A stretch of 64,000 nt of DNA from the NCBI GenBank assembly GCA_003248965.1, contig QFQU01000005.1, positions 1 to 64,000 of the forward strand, given 5' to 3'. The notes under the pieces are model-generated. The model worked only from the letters and a program-made list of their open reading frames with translations, was not told where the DNA came from and did no database searches. Shown piece by piece: positions 42,745-55,912 of the stretch (position 1 is its first letter; every line of letters begins with the position of its first letter). The stretch comes from Brevundimonas sp. (GTDB taxonomy: Bacteria; Pseudomonadota; Alphaproteobacteria; Caulobacterales; Caulobacteraceae). The position numbers and the translations under genes were made by a program.

Positions 42745-45700
42745 TCACTCCGCCAACGGCGCCTGTTTCGGCTGCGCCAACTCCCGCTGTCCTGCGGTCT
42801 TGCGGTGCAGGATGCGGCGGCCCCATCCGGCGACGTCGTCGACGATGGTGAAGATGGCCGGGATGTAGAGCAGGGACAGGAAGGTCGATGAGATCAGCCC
42901 GCCCAACACGGCGATGGCCATGGGCGAGCGGAACTGGACGTCGGCGCCCACCCCCATGGCGATGGGCACCATGCCGGCCCCCATGGCGAAGGTGGTCATC
43001 AGGATCGGGCGGGCGCGCTTGTGCGCCGCGTCCAGAATGGCCTCGCGCCGCGGCATGCCGCCCCGCTCGGCCATGATGACGTAGTCCACCAGCAGGATGG
43101 AGTTCTTCGCCGCGATCCCCATCAGCATCAGCACCCCGATCAGGGCCGACATGGAGAAGTTGGCGCCGCCGATGGCCAGGGCGATGAAGGCGCCCCCGAT
43201 GGCCAGGGGCAGGGCCGCCATGATGGTGATCGGATAGGCGAAGCTTTTGAACAGCAGCGTCAGCACCGCGTACATCAACAGTATGCCCGAGGCGAAGGCG
43301 ACGCCGAAGCCCATCAGCATCTCCTGGATGAACTCGGCGTCGCCGGCCGGGACCTGGCGCACCCCTGCGGGCAGGGTCTTGACCGCCGGCAGCTTCTGCA
43401 CCGCCGTTCCGGCCGCGCCGGTGGTGATGCCGTCCAGCTCCGCGCTGATTGAGGCGACGCGCGACCGGTCCTGGCGGCTGACGGTTGCGGGGCCGGCGCC
43501 GAACTGGATGTCGGCGACCGCGCTCAGCGGCACGTTCCCGCCGTGGTTCGTCGGCACCCGCAGGTTCTGCAGGACAGTCAGATCCTCGCGCGCGGCCTCG
43601 GTCAGTTGTAGGCGGATCGGGATCTGGCGGTCGCCCAGATTGTATTTGGGCAGGTTCTGGTCCACGTCGCCGATGGTGGCGACCCGCACGGCCTGGGAGA
43701 TGGCGCCGGCGGACACGCCCGCCAGGGCCGCCTCGTCCGGACGCGGCGTGACCAGGATTTCAGGCCGCGCGATGGCGGCGGAGTTGACGATGTTGGCCAG
43801 GCCAGGAACGCCGCGCATCTCCTCCTCGACCTTGCGGGCCGCGGCGGTCAGGGTGTCGGGATTGTCGCCCAGGATCGAGAAGGTGTAGCTGGTGCCGTCG
43901 CCGGGACCGCCGCCCTGCTGGGCGATGCCGGCGCGGATGCGGGCGCCGGGAATCTTCTTCAACTCGTCCACCATGACGCGGGCGAAGGCCTGCTGGCTCA
44001 ACGTCCGGTCGCCCTTGGGCGTCAGGTCGGCATAGACATTGGCCTGGTTCACGTCCTGGCCGCCGACGGCGGCGTAGACCGAGACCACCTCGGGCCGGGC
44101 CTCCAGCTTGCGCGTCACCTGCTGCACGACGGCGTCGGTCTCGCGCAGGGTCGCGCCGGGCGGCAGCTCCACCTGGAAGGCGGCGCGGGCCGTGTCGCCG
44201 GGCGACATGAACTCGAAGGACATCTTGGCGACCACGGCCGTCGCGACCGAGGCGATCAGGAACAGGATGCCGATGACGAAGACCTTCCACCGGTTGCCCA
44301 GCGACCAGCGCAGCGCCTTCAGATAGCCGCCCATCCAGAACGGGTCCTTGTCCTCGTGATGGGTGTGTTTGAGGATGTAGGCGGCCATCAGCGGCGTCAG
44401 GGTCCGCGCCACCAGCAGCGAGAAGGCCACCGAGACGCAGGCCGCCAGGGCGAAGGCCTTGAAGAACTGGCCGATGATGCCGGGCATGAAGCCGACCGGC
44501 GCGAAGACGGCGATGATGGTGGCCGTGGTCGCCACCACCGCCAGACCGATCTCGTCGGCCGCCTCCAGAGAGGCGTCGTAGGGCGGTTTGCCGTCGCGCA
44601 TGTGCCGGACGATGTTCTCGATCTCCACGATGGCGTCGTCCACCAGGATGCCGATGGTCAGGGACAGGGCCAAAAGGGTCACGACGTTCAGCGACTGATC
44701 CAGCGGCCCCAGGATGGCGAAGGTCGGGATCAGCGACATCGGCATGGCCGTCGCCGCGATGAAGGTGGCGCGCCAGTCGCGCAGGAAGATGAACACCACG
44801 ATCACCGCCAGAACGGCGCCGGTGGCCAGGGCCTCCAGCGAGGCGATGTAGCTTTCCTCGATCTGTTCGACGCTGGCGGTGACTTGCTGGATCGTCAGTT
44901 CGGGATGGGCTTCGTCTATCCGCTTGACCTCGGCCCGGACCTTGTCGGCGACCTTGACCTCGCTGGCCTCGCGCGACCGCAGGAAGTTGAAGGTCACGGC
45001 CTCCTGGCCGTTGTAGCGGGCCAGGCGGCGCGGCTCGCTCCACTTGTCCTCGACGGTTCCCAGGCTATCCAGGCGCACCGTCTTGCCGTCGCCCAGCGGC
45101 ACCAGGGTCTCGCGCAACTGCTGCACGGAGGCGGCCGAGCCCAGGGTGCGGATGGCGCGTTCCGATCCGGCGATGGTGACGCGGCCGCCGGGCAGGTTGT
45201 TGTTCACATTGGTCAGGGCCTGGCTGACCTGGGCGGCGGTGACGCCGTAGGCGGCTAGGCGCTGCGGGTCCAGTTCGACGCGAATTTCGCGATCGACGCC
45301 GCCGGAACGGTTGACCTGGCCGACCCCGCCCAGGGCCAGAAGCGACCGGCTCATCTCGTTGTCGATGAACCAGCTGATCTGTTCCGGCGACATGGTGGGC
45401 GATCGCACGACATAGGTGATCAGCGCGTCGCCGGTGATGTCGATGCGCTGGACCGTCGGCTCCTGCATGTCCTGGGGCAGGGTGGCGCGCACGCCGCTCA
45501 TGGCGTTGCGCACGTCGTTGGTGGCGCGTTCGGTATCGGTGCCCAGTTCAAACTCGATGGTGGTGGTGGAGACCCCGTCCGAGACGTTGGAATAGATGTG
45601 GCGCACGCCCGACAGGCCGGCGATCGAATCCTCGATCGGGCGCGTGACCTGAACCTCCATCTCGGCCGGCGCGGCGCCGGGCCGGGCGGCGGTGACGGCG

Positions 45701-45837
45701 ACCAGCGGGAAGTCGATGTCGGGGTTGCTGTTGATCCGCATCCCCATGAAGCCGGTCACGCCGCTGAGCGTCAGCAGGAGGAACAGCAGGATGATGGGAA
45801 TGGGATTCTTGATCGCCCAGGACGAGATCTGGTTCAT
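42745..45837 (-). CDS. RND efflux permease, HAE-1 family
   Basis: A 1030-residue inner-membrane proton antiporter of the AcrB/MexB type that exports drugs or other hydrophobic compounds. It has twelve predicted helices and two large periplasmic loops. The proton-relay aspartates are in GILVDDAIVEIENIV in helix 4, and the helix-10 lysine is in GIAAKNSILLVDYV. The start NQISSWAIKNPIPIILLFLL is typical of the permease. It is transcribed after its adaptor, nine bases downstream; an outer-membrane channel gene is not present. Confidence 0.96.
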   Translation of the reverse strand: MNQISSWAIKNPIPIILLFLLLTLSGVTGFMGMRINSNPDIDFPLVAVTAARPGAAPAEMEVQVTRPIEDSIAGLSGVRHIYSNVSDGVSTTTIEFELGTDTERATNDVRNAMSGVRATLPQDMQEPTVQRIDITGDALITYVVRSPTMSPEQISWFIDNEMSRSLLALGGVGQVNRSGGVDREIRVELDPQRLAAYGVTAAQVSQALTNVNNNLPGGRVTIAGSERAIRTLGSAASVQQLRETLVPLGDGKTVRLDSLGTVEDKWSEPRRLARYNGQEAVTFNFLRSREASEVKVADKVRAEVKRIDEAHPELTIQQVTASVEQIEESYIASLEALATGAVLAVIVVFIFLRDWRATFIAATAMPMSLIPTFAILGPLDQSLNVVTLLALSLTIGILVDDAIVEIENIVRHMRDGKPPYDASLEAADEIGLAVVATTATIIAVFAPVGFMPGIIGQFFKAFALAACVSVAFSLLVARTLTPLMAAYILKHTHHEDKDPFWMGGYLKALRWSLGNRWKVFVIGILFLIASVATAVVAKMSFEFMSPGDTARAAFQVELPPGATLRETDAVVQQVTRKLEARPEVVSVYAAVGGQDVNQANVYADLTPKGDRTLSQQAFARVMVDELKKIPGARIRAGIAQQGGGPGDGTSYTFSILGDNPDTLTAAARKVEEEMRGVPGLANIVNSAAIARPEILVTPRPDEAALAGVSAGAISQAVRVATIGDVDQNLPKYNLGDRQIPIRLQLTEAAREDLTVLQNLRVPTNHGGNVPLSAVADIQFGAGPATVSRQDRSRVASISAELDGITTGAAGTAVQKLPAVKTLPAGVRQVPAGDAEFIQEMLMGFGVAFASGILLMYAVLTLLFKSFAYPITIMAALPLAIGGAFIALAIGGANFSMSALIGVLMLMGIAAKNSILLVDYVIMAERGGMPRREAILDAAHKRARPILMTTFAMGAGMVPIAMGVGADVQFRSPMAIAVLGGLISSTFLSLLYIPAIFTIVDDVAGWGRRILHRKTAGQRELAQPKQAPLAE

Positions 45838-45846
45838 GATCGGGTC

Positions 45847-46986
45847 CTATTTGGCGGCGGGCTGGACGGCCGGGCGCGCGGGGGCTTGCGGCGCGGCTTG
45901 CGAGACGGTGACGCGGTCGCCTTCGTTCAGGAAGCCGGCGCCGTCGACGATGACGCGGGCGCCGACGGCGACGCCGTCCACGGCCGTCTGGGCGTCGGTG
46001 CGCGAGAGCACCGTCACCGGCTGGAAATGCACCGAACTGTCGGCGTTCAGCAGAAAGACGCCAGACTTGTTGTTGCGATAGAGCACCGCCCCGGTCGGCA
46101 CCGTCGTGGCGGGCTGATCGCCGACGGCGATGTCGGCGCGGGCGAACATGCCCGGACGCAGTTGCGACCCGGCCGCCAGGGAGACGCGGGCCAGACCCAG
46201 GCGGGTGGCGGCGTCCACTTCGGGCGTAACGATGCGGACCGTGCCGGTGGTCCGGCCGGCCTCGCTTGAGGTGACGGTCGCCGACTGGCCCGCGCGCACC
46301 AGCCCCAGCTGGGTTTCAGGCACCTGGGCGTCCAGTTCCAGACGGCCGTCGCGCACCATGCGGAACAGTTCGGACCCGGCGGCGATGATCTGGCCCTTGG
46401 TCACGCTGCGGCGGACGATCAGGCCGCTGACGGGCGCGCGGATGGTGGCCTGGGACAGGCGGGTGCGGGTTTCCGACAGGGCGGCGCGAGCCGAGGCCAG
46501 GTTGGCGGTCGAGGCGCGCTGGTTGGCCAGGGCCGTGTCCAGCGACGCCTGGCTGAGGAAGCCGCGCTGCTTCAACTCCTGCGCCCGGGCCAGGGCGGCG
46601 TCGTCGCGCGCGGCGTTGGCCTCGGCGGTCTGCACCGCCGCCTGCTGCTGCTGCAGCTGGGCGCGCAGCAGGACGTCGTTCATCTGCACCAGCGGCTGGC
46701 CCTGGCGGACATAGGAGCCTTCATCGACATAGAGGGCGACGGCGGTCAGGCCGCCGGTCTCGGCGCCCACCGGCACCTCTTCCCAGGCCGAGACAGTGCC
46801 CGAGGCGGTGACGGTCCGGTTCAGGTCGGTCTGGGTCACGGTGACGGCGGTGACGGTCTGGCGCGAGCCGCCGGCCGCCTTTTCCTCGCGCTTCTTGTCG
46901 TCGCCGTGGCCTCCGCAGCCGGCCAACAGCAGCGTGGACAGGGCGACGGCGCTCAGGCTCAGGGCGGTTCGGGTCGTCTTGGACAC
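45847..46986 (-). CDS. RND periplasmic adaptor lipoprotein
   Basis: A 379-residue membrane-fusion protein. It has a lipoprotein signal with the lipobox LLLAGC about 25 residues from the GTG start at 46986, which has a GAGGAA ribosome site. The hairpin coiled coil is seen in RAQLQQQQAAVQTAEANAARDD and the next ALARAQEL segment. The lipoyl halves flank it (VYLYVDEG region and ATIRAPVSGLIVRRSVTKG), followed by the beta-barrel domain. It lies directly upstream of the RND permease and would link it to a TolC-type channel. Confidence 0.93.
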   Translation of the reverse strand: MSKTTRTALSLSAVALSTLLLAGCGGHGDDKKREEKAAGGSRQTVTAVTVTQTDLNRTVTASGTVSAWEEVPVGAETGGLTAVALYVDEGSYVRQGQPLVQMNDVLLRAQLQQQQAAVQTAEANAARDDAALARAQELKQRGFLSQASLDTALANQRASTANLASARAALSETRTRLSQATIRAPVSGLIVRRSVTKGQIIAAGSELFRMVRDGRLELDAQVPETQLGLVRAGQSATVTSSEAGRTTGTVRIVTPEVDAATRLGLARVSLAAGSQLRPGMFARADIAVGDQPATTVPTGAVLYRNNKSGVFLLNADSSVHFQPVTVLSRTDAQTAVDGVAVGARVIVDGAGFLNEGDRVTVSQAAPQAPARPAVQPAAK

Positions 46987-47179
46987 GGGGGCGTTCCTCG
47001 TTGCAGGCGAGACGGACCGCCGGCGCGAGCCGGACGGCGAGGGCGGTTTCATACAATGTCCGCACCTCGCCTCAAACGGCGAAAACGATTGTTGCAAAGG
47101 CTTAATCTTACGCGGCGCGAACCGTGGACGCCCGCCTCGACTCTGGCCCCGGCAACGCGCGCGTGATAGGGGCGCGCGG

Positions 47180-48988
<1,809 letters not shown>

Positions 48989-49004
48989 TCACAAGCGCGA
49001 CCCT

Positions 49005-49172
49005 CTCCCTCCCCCTGCGGGGGAGGGTGGCTGAGGCGTAGCCGAAGCCGGGTGGGGACGGCCCGGCAAGGCCCCGCCGCCCTGATTTCAGATAAGACCG
49101 TGGGGTTTCGCCCTGCCGCCCCCACCCGGTCTCGCCTCCGGCTCGACCACCCTCCCCGGAACGGGGAGGGAG
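49005..49172. repeat. Large intergenic inverted-repeat element, copy 2
   Basis: A 168-base element like that at 31095-31239: CTCCCTCCCCC with a hairpin, a GGGTGG block, CCGGGTGGGG near the left, then CCCCCACCCGG, CCACCCTCCCC and GGGGAGGGAG on the right. The ends pair with each other. It separates lepA from a convergent hypothetical gene. Confidence 0.85.
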
Positions 49173-49191
49173 AGGTGTTGCGCCAAGCCCC

Positions 49192-49734
49192 TCAAATCTC
49201 CACCCCCGCCGGCAGGCCCAGCTCCTCCCGCAACTCTTGCGGATGCAGCCGCGCCATCTCTTCGTCCAGCGTCTCCAGCGGCCGCAACGTCCCGTCCTCG
49301 CGCCAGAAGACCTCGGCCCAGGGGTGGCCCGCCTCGATCGCTCGGGCCCGGTCCCGCGCCGTCGCCTCCGGCCCCAGATGCTCGGCCCGCCAGTGATACA
49401 GCCACGGAATATGCCAATGCGGCGCCTGGGTCAGCCGTTCTTCCGTCATCGCCTGCACCAGACATTCGGCCAGGTCCCGCGCGTCGCTCAGCCGCCGCGC
49501 GAACGCCGCCCGCTGGATTTCGGCGTATCGCGCCCAGCCCTCCACCGGCTCGGGCCTGGGGTCGTCGGGCCTCAGCCGTCGCCAGCCTTCCGCGGCCCGC
49601 CGCCGCCACAGGTTGGCCAGCCCCACGTCATAGCGTCGCGCCAGGGCGGCGCCGGTCTCCCCGCGCTCCCAGCATCGGCGCACCTCGGCCCAGGTCTCTT
49701 CCGAACGGAATTTGGCGCGTGTCGAATAGGTCAT
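49192..49734 (-). CDS. Helix-turn-helix protein, terminase-small-subunit-like
   Basis: A 180-residue protein of unknown role. The N-terminal third forms a helix-turn-helix (EVRRCWERGETGAALARRYD, then NLWRRRAAEGWRRL). The same pattern starts the divergent gene at 49907, which makes the two paralogues in that domain. The C-terminal part is rich in Trp and Arg, with AGHPWAEVFWREDG. Similar proteins occur as phage terminase small subunits, but no other phage gene is present, so the function is not assigned. Confidence 0.7.
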   Translation of the reverse strand: MTYSTRAKFRSEETWAEVRRCWERGETGAALARRYDVGLANLWRRRAAEGWRRLRPDDPRPEPVEGWARYAEIQRAAFARRLSDARDLAECLVQAMTEERLTQAPHWHIPWLYHWRAEHLGPEATARDRARAIEAGHPWAEVFWREDGTLRPLETLDEEMARLHPQELREELGLPAGVEI

Positions 49735-49906
49735 GGTCCGACCCTGCCGCCCGCCTGCGCCATCTTTGGTCGCAATCCCGGCGCCTTCAGCGATTGCGCG
49801 CCCAGCCGGGGCCTTGCGCCCCTATCGCCCTCAGGGATTTCGGTGACTTAGGCGTCCAAATCCGTCTTTTGCGCGCCTGGGTCCGCGACCGGTCGATACT
49901 GGACGG

Positions 49907-50707
49907 ATGGAAAAACGCCCCCACACCCGCCATCCCGCCCCCGTCTGGGACGCCGCCCGCGCCACTTATCTGACCGGCCAGACCCTGTCCGACGTGGCCC
50001 TGGCCCACGGACTGAACCTTCACACCGTGCGCGCCCGCGCCACGCGCCAGGGCTGGTCCCGCGCCCGCGCCCAGGCCGCCGCCGCCGCCGATCTGCTGCC
50101 CGATCCCTTATCCGATGCGTCGCCCCAGCCGGGGCCGCCCTCCGGCCCCGCCGCCCCCGCGCTGGACGCGCCCGACCCGGACGCGCACGACCTGGCCCAG
50201 GCGGCCACCCGGGCCTCCGCCCTGGCCATGCGCGCCGGGGAACTGGCCCGCGCCCACGCCCTGGCGGGCCTGGCCGAACGCTATCGCAAACTGGCCGGGT
50301 CGGACGACGCCCGCCACAAGGCCCTGACGCCCGACACCGCCCCGCTGCAACTGGTGGCCGACATCCTGATGGACGAGGGGCTGGCGAACCGCCGCCTGGC
50401 CCTGAACAACCCCAAGGACCCGCCCTGTCCGACCAAGATCGCCTATCAGGACTGGGACAGCCGACGCAGCCGCGTCAGCCGCAATTTCCACTTCACCCTG
50501 GTCCACCGCCGCGCCGCCTGCGAACGCTATATCGACCTGCTGGAACGGGCCCTGACCGCCGCCGGCCTGCCCCTGCCCGACGAACCGAACCAGAACCGCC
50601 GCCTGCGCCTGGGCTTGGACGTGCGCGTGGGCGACACCGTCATGTCGCACGAGGCGTATCGGGAGCGTTTGGGGGAGGGTGAGGGGACGGATCAGACCCA
50701 CCGATAG
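49907..50707 (+). CDS. Helix-turn-helix hypothetical protein
   Basis: A 266-residue protein. The N-terminal HTH is GQTLSDVALAHGLNLHTVRA with the RQGW end seen in its neighbour. A long helical middle (TRASALAMRAGELARAHALAG, then LAERYRKLAGSDDARHKAL) leads to a C-terminal domain. That C-terminal domain is repeated in the truncated copy at 50829-51188, for example APLQLVADILMDEGLANRR versus APLQLVFDILTNEAEAERR. No catalytic motif is visible. Function unknown. Confidence 0.75.
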   Translation: MEKRPHTRHPAPVWDAARATYLTGQTLSDVALAHGLNLHTVRARATRQGWSRARAQAAAAADLLPDPLSDASPQPGPPSGPAAPALDAPDPDAHDLAQAATRASALAMRAGELARAHALAGLAERYRKLAGSDDARHKALTPDTAPLQLVADILMDEGLANRRLALNNPKDPPCPTKIAYQDWDSRRSRVSRNFHFTLVHRRAACERYIDLLERALTAAGLPLPDEPNQNRRLRLGLDVRVGDTVMSHEAYRERLGEGEGTDQTHR

Positions 50708-50828
50708 ACGCCGCGCCCGTTGAAGGCCAACCAGCCTCCGATCACAGGCCCGCGCCCTGGCGGCGTTAGCCGAGACCTATCGCAAACTGGCCGACCGCGA
50801 CGGCCCCGGCCGCGCCGCCCGCCTGACG

Positions 50829-51188
50829 GTGAAGAACGCGCCCCTGCAACTGGTCTTCGACATCCTGACCAATGAGGCCGAGGCCGAGCGCCGCTTCGCC
50901 ATGAACACCAGCGACAAGAGCGACTGGGAACTGCGCGGCCAATACTGGCAGTCGAAGCAGAAGCTGGAGCGCGCCAACACCGAATGGGGCCACGCCCAAC
51001 TGGCCCGCCGCGTCAAGCTGGAGCGCCGCATCGCCGCGCTGGAGGACCAGCTCCGCGCCGCCGGCCTCGACCCCGTCATCGAACGCGAACAGGACCGCCG
51101 CATCTCCCAGGGCCTCGACCTCTTCCTCGGCCCCCTGCGGGGGAGAGTGACGATGGAGGAGTGGGAGAAGACGCTGGATGAGTTGTGA
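50829..51188 (+). pseudogene. 5'-truncated copy of the HTH protein gene
   Basis: An open frame with GTG at 50829 gives 119 residues homologous to the C-terminal half of the previous gene. The same frame continues upstream, without a start codon, to about 50735, where it still aligns (ALAALAETYRKLADRDG versus ALAGLAERYRKLAGSDD). The N-terminal helix-turn-helix is missing. This is most simply a tandem duplicate whose 5' part was deleted; translation from the internal GTG remains possible. Confidence 0.6.
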
Positions 51189-51316
51189 CGACCGAGCTTT
51201 TCAGCCTAGCGTTGATGGCCGCAATCACCGGCGCAACGATTGCTCAGACGAGTTGCTCTGCGCGCATGAGCGAGCAAAGTCGTGCATTCATTAGCCAATC
51301 GCATATAGACCTATGA
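51185..51316 (+). CDS. Possible small hydrophobic protein
   Basis: A 43-codon frame beginning with GTG that overlaps the previous stop (GTGA). It encodes a hydrophobic stretch (LFSLALMAAITGATIAQTSC) and a polar tail. It may be a remnant at the left edge of the A+T-rich island; there is no ribosome site. Low support. Confidence 0.25.
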   Translation: MTTELFSLALMAAITGATIAQTSCSARMSEQSRAFISQSHIDL

Positions 51317-51380
51317 GCGATCCTGCTGCTAAAGCGAGTAGGCCTCTGGCTCCCAGCCGCACATCGCCCCGAGGAATTGA

Positions 51381-52598
51381 GTGGCTACAATAACTTCAGT
51401 CCGTGCAACAAATTTTCTGAGTCTACAGAATGTCACGTTGCCGCTGAAAGCACTCAACGTGCTGGTGGGGCCCAACGGAGCCGGCAAAACCAATCTGCTA
51501 AAATTGTTCCAGTTTCTAGGTGAGGTCGCTAGATCGGACTTAGTGCCAGCGATTGATGCCTTCGGTGGATTTAGCAACGTTAGATTTCGAGGCGAGGGTT
51601 CAAAATCCCGGCTTGTCGGAGTTGAGATTTCGGGCGTTGTGACTCGTTACGCGAGCTCGAACGCGCCAGATCATTACTCACTAAGATTCTGGGAGAACAC
51701 GTACTACCGTGGCCCAGACCGTCCTCGTGTGCGGGCGATTCAACGCAACGAGAGCATTATGCTCAAACGGACTGCTGGTCGTGGTAGACGTATAGAGTTG
51801 ACCGGCGGTTCCTTTGAAGTCGCGGATACGACTCCGGGCAGAGGTGATTCTACTACAGACAAGGTTTCCGTTCAACCAAGTAGCTCAGGTTTGGCCATAC
51901 TGCGTAGGTTAGGCAAGCAATATGATGCAGGTCAGGTCGAAGAGTTAGCCGAAATCTTTGAAGATCTCAGGCTGTTTGAGGTTGACGTAGAGGCTGTTCG
52001 TAAACCTACCTCAACCGAGGAAGCTTGGAGGCTGAGGCCGGATGCATCTAATCTGGCCGCATTCTTATTGTGGATGCGAGGTGAGTCGTCGCATAGCTTT
52101 GACACTTTATGTGAAGATGTCAAATACGTGCTCCCAGGCTTTGAGGGCTTTGTTTTTACAGAGTTGGGCGGGAGCAACAATTCCATAAGGCTAGATATAA
52201 AAGAGCAGCATCTTGAAGGTACAACTCCTCTAGCGCGAGCGTCTTTTGGCACGATTAGGTCGATTGCGTTGTTTGCGATGTTACATGATCCATCGCCGCC
52301 TAAACTTACATGCTTGGAAGAGGTTGATCATGGTCTCCACCCTTACGCGCTGGATCGATTGGTCGATCGGTTGAGGGAGGCGTCGGAAAAAACGCAGATT
52401 ATTGTGGCAACACATTCGCCTGCATTGATCAATCGGCTCACGCCGGAGGATCTAGTAGTGTTCGAGCGCGATGAGCGAACCGGTGGCACTCGGATAGTAG
52501 ATTTAAAGCCTGGTCTGGTACGTAAGATGCAACAAAACTCCGGTTATGGGCTTGGCGAGCTTTGGTTTTCTGGTTCGCTCGGTGGCGTGCCCTCCTAA
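51381..52598 (+). CDS. AAA15-type (OLD/RecF-like) ATPase, candidate defence gene
   Basis: A 405-residue ABC-like ATPase of the AAA15/AAA_21 group. Walker A is GPNGAGKTN (30-38), the signature is SFGTIR (288-293), Walker B is LTCLEEVDHG (309-318) and the H-loop is ATHSP (343-347). A GTG start at 51381 has GAGG upstream. The gene and its partner are visibly A+T-rich against a G+C-rich background and use many codons rare in the window. The partner starts one base after the stop. Such ATPase/nuclease pairs commonly sense invaders (OLD, PARIS, Septu), so a defence role is inferred, not shown. Confidence 0.85.
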   Translation: MATITSVRATNFLSLQNVTLPLKALNVLVGPNGAGKTNLLKLFQFLGEVARSDLVPAIDAFGGFSNVRFRGEGSKSRLVGVEISGVVTRYASSNAPDHYSLRFWENTYYRGPDRPRVRAIQRNESIMLKRTAGRGRRIELTGGSFEVADTTPGRGDSTTDKVSVQPSSSGLAILRRLGKQYDAGQVEELAEIFEDLRLFEVDVEAVRKPTSTEEAWRLRPDASNLAAFLLWMRGESSHSFDTLCEDVKYVLPGFEGFVFTELGGSNNSIRLDIKEQHLEGTTPLARASFGTIRSIALFAMLHDPSPPKLTCLEEVDHGLHPYALDRLVDRLREASEKTQIIVATHSPALINRLTPEDLVVFERDERTGGTRIVDLKPGLVRKMQQNSGYGLGELWFSGSLGGVPS

Positions 52599-52599
52599 T

Positions 52600-53229
52600 A
52601 TGATCCTAGTATTTGGAGAGGATGAAAACGATAGACGAGCGCTCGTCGAGCTCACGCGCGGATTAAGGCCGGACCTCAGCAACGTTAAAATACAGACAAG
52701 GCGTAATCCTGTCATCCACATGAAGAAGGGTGATCTACCCGCTACCAAGAGACGTGTTGTTGACGAAGTTGCGGCATTAGTCCGGGCTCAACAGGTGCTT
52801 GGAAAAGTTACGGCAGTTATCGCCCATGAAGACTGCGACGACTTAGAACCAGCGCATGTCGATCTCTCGAACTCTATAGAGGCAGCGCTAACGGCTGCGG
52901 GAGTTCCCCAACCCATAGCGGCGACTCCTGCTTGGGAGATGGAAGCATGGTGGATGCTTTTTCCCAATGCTCTCGCGGAAGTTCGTCGCTGTTGGAAGCA
53001 ACTTCAAGACCGTCCACGAAATGTGGGAATGGTTAGAGATGCAAAAGAGTCCCTTATGCGCTCTTTGCGGCCATCCCCTAACAATGGCCGATGCCCGGAT
53101 TACGCCGAAAGTGATTCTGTACAGATCGCTAAGAATGCTGCGCGGTTAGGCCTGCTTGCGCAAAACACGCAAGCAACATCGGCGTCTTTCAATGAATTTC
53201 GTCGTAAGGTTCTAGCTTTGCGACTCTAG
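52600..53229 (+). CDS. TOPRIM-like / DUF4276-like partner protein
   Basis: A 209-residue protein one base after the ATPase stop. The N-terminus MILVFGEDENDRRALVEL (glutamate 7 in the GEDEND turn) resembles the start of TOPRIM-type domains. An acidic cluster HEDCDD (76-81) could supply the remaining metal ligands. A tryptophan-rich motif PAWEMEAWWM (110-119) is like the conserved segment of DUF4276 proteins. No membrane segment is present. The simplest reading is a nuclease-like effector activated by the ATPase; catalytic competence is not established. Confidence 0.65.
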   Translation: MILVFGEDENDRRALVELTRGLRPDLSNVKIQTRRNPVIHMKKGDLPATKRRVVDEVAALVRAQQVLGKVTAVIAHEDCDDLEPAHVDLSNSIEAALTAAGVPQPIAATPAWEMEAWWMLFPNALAEVRRCWKQLQDRPRNVGMVRDAKESLMRSLRPSPNNGRCPDYAESDSVQIAKNAARLGLLAQNTQATSASFNEFRRKVLALRL

Positions 53230-53336
53230 ATTCCAAGCGCCGGGCAGTTTTCGCGCGATCTATATAATATTTTCATCTAGTAGTAATGCTGAGCTGATCT
53301 TCGCTGGGCTGGGCATGAAGTCCTTTACCTCGAAGG

Positions 53337-55691
<2,355 letters not shown>

Positions 55692-55875
55692 GAACAGAAC
55701 TTAGTGCGTGAGGGCGTGTCCCGCCATAGCGTCGCCGGGGCGCGAGGGGCGCCTGGGATCAGAAAGCCGCGAAGGACGCCGCCTCCACTGTGACCTGTTC
55801 GACCGGTCGCAGAGCAGGTCTCCATCCACAAGATCGACTGCGTCTTGACTCTCTCGCACAGTACGTCTCATACAC

Positions 55876-55888
55876 TGTGTGTCACACA
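55876..55888. promoter_or_regulatory. Probable PadR operator
   Basis: TGTGTG-T-CACACA is a perfect odd palindrome 24 bases upstream of the PadR start. A TTGACT (55845-55850) lies 17 bases ahead of TCATAC. The palindrome overlaps the expected transcription start, as for autorepressors of the PadR family. Confidence 0.55.
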
Positions 55889-55912
55889 CTATGTGGCGCA
55901 CGGAGAATGGAC

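Noticed and set aside
49192..51188. Possible prophage segment because of terminase-small-subunit-like HTH proteins
   Set aside because: No large terminase, portal, capsid, integrase or lysis gene is present; the resemblance is limited to the HTH domain.
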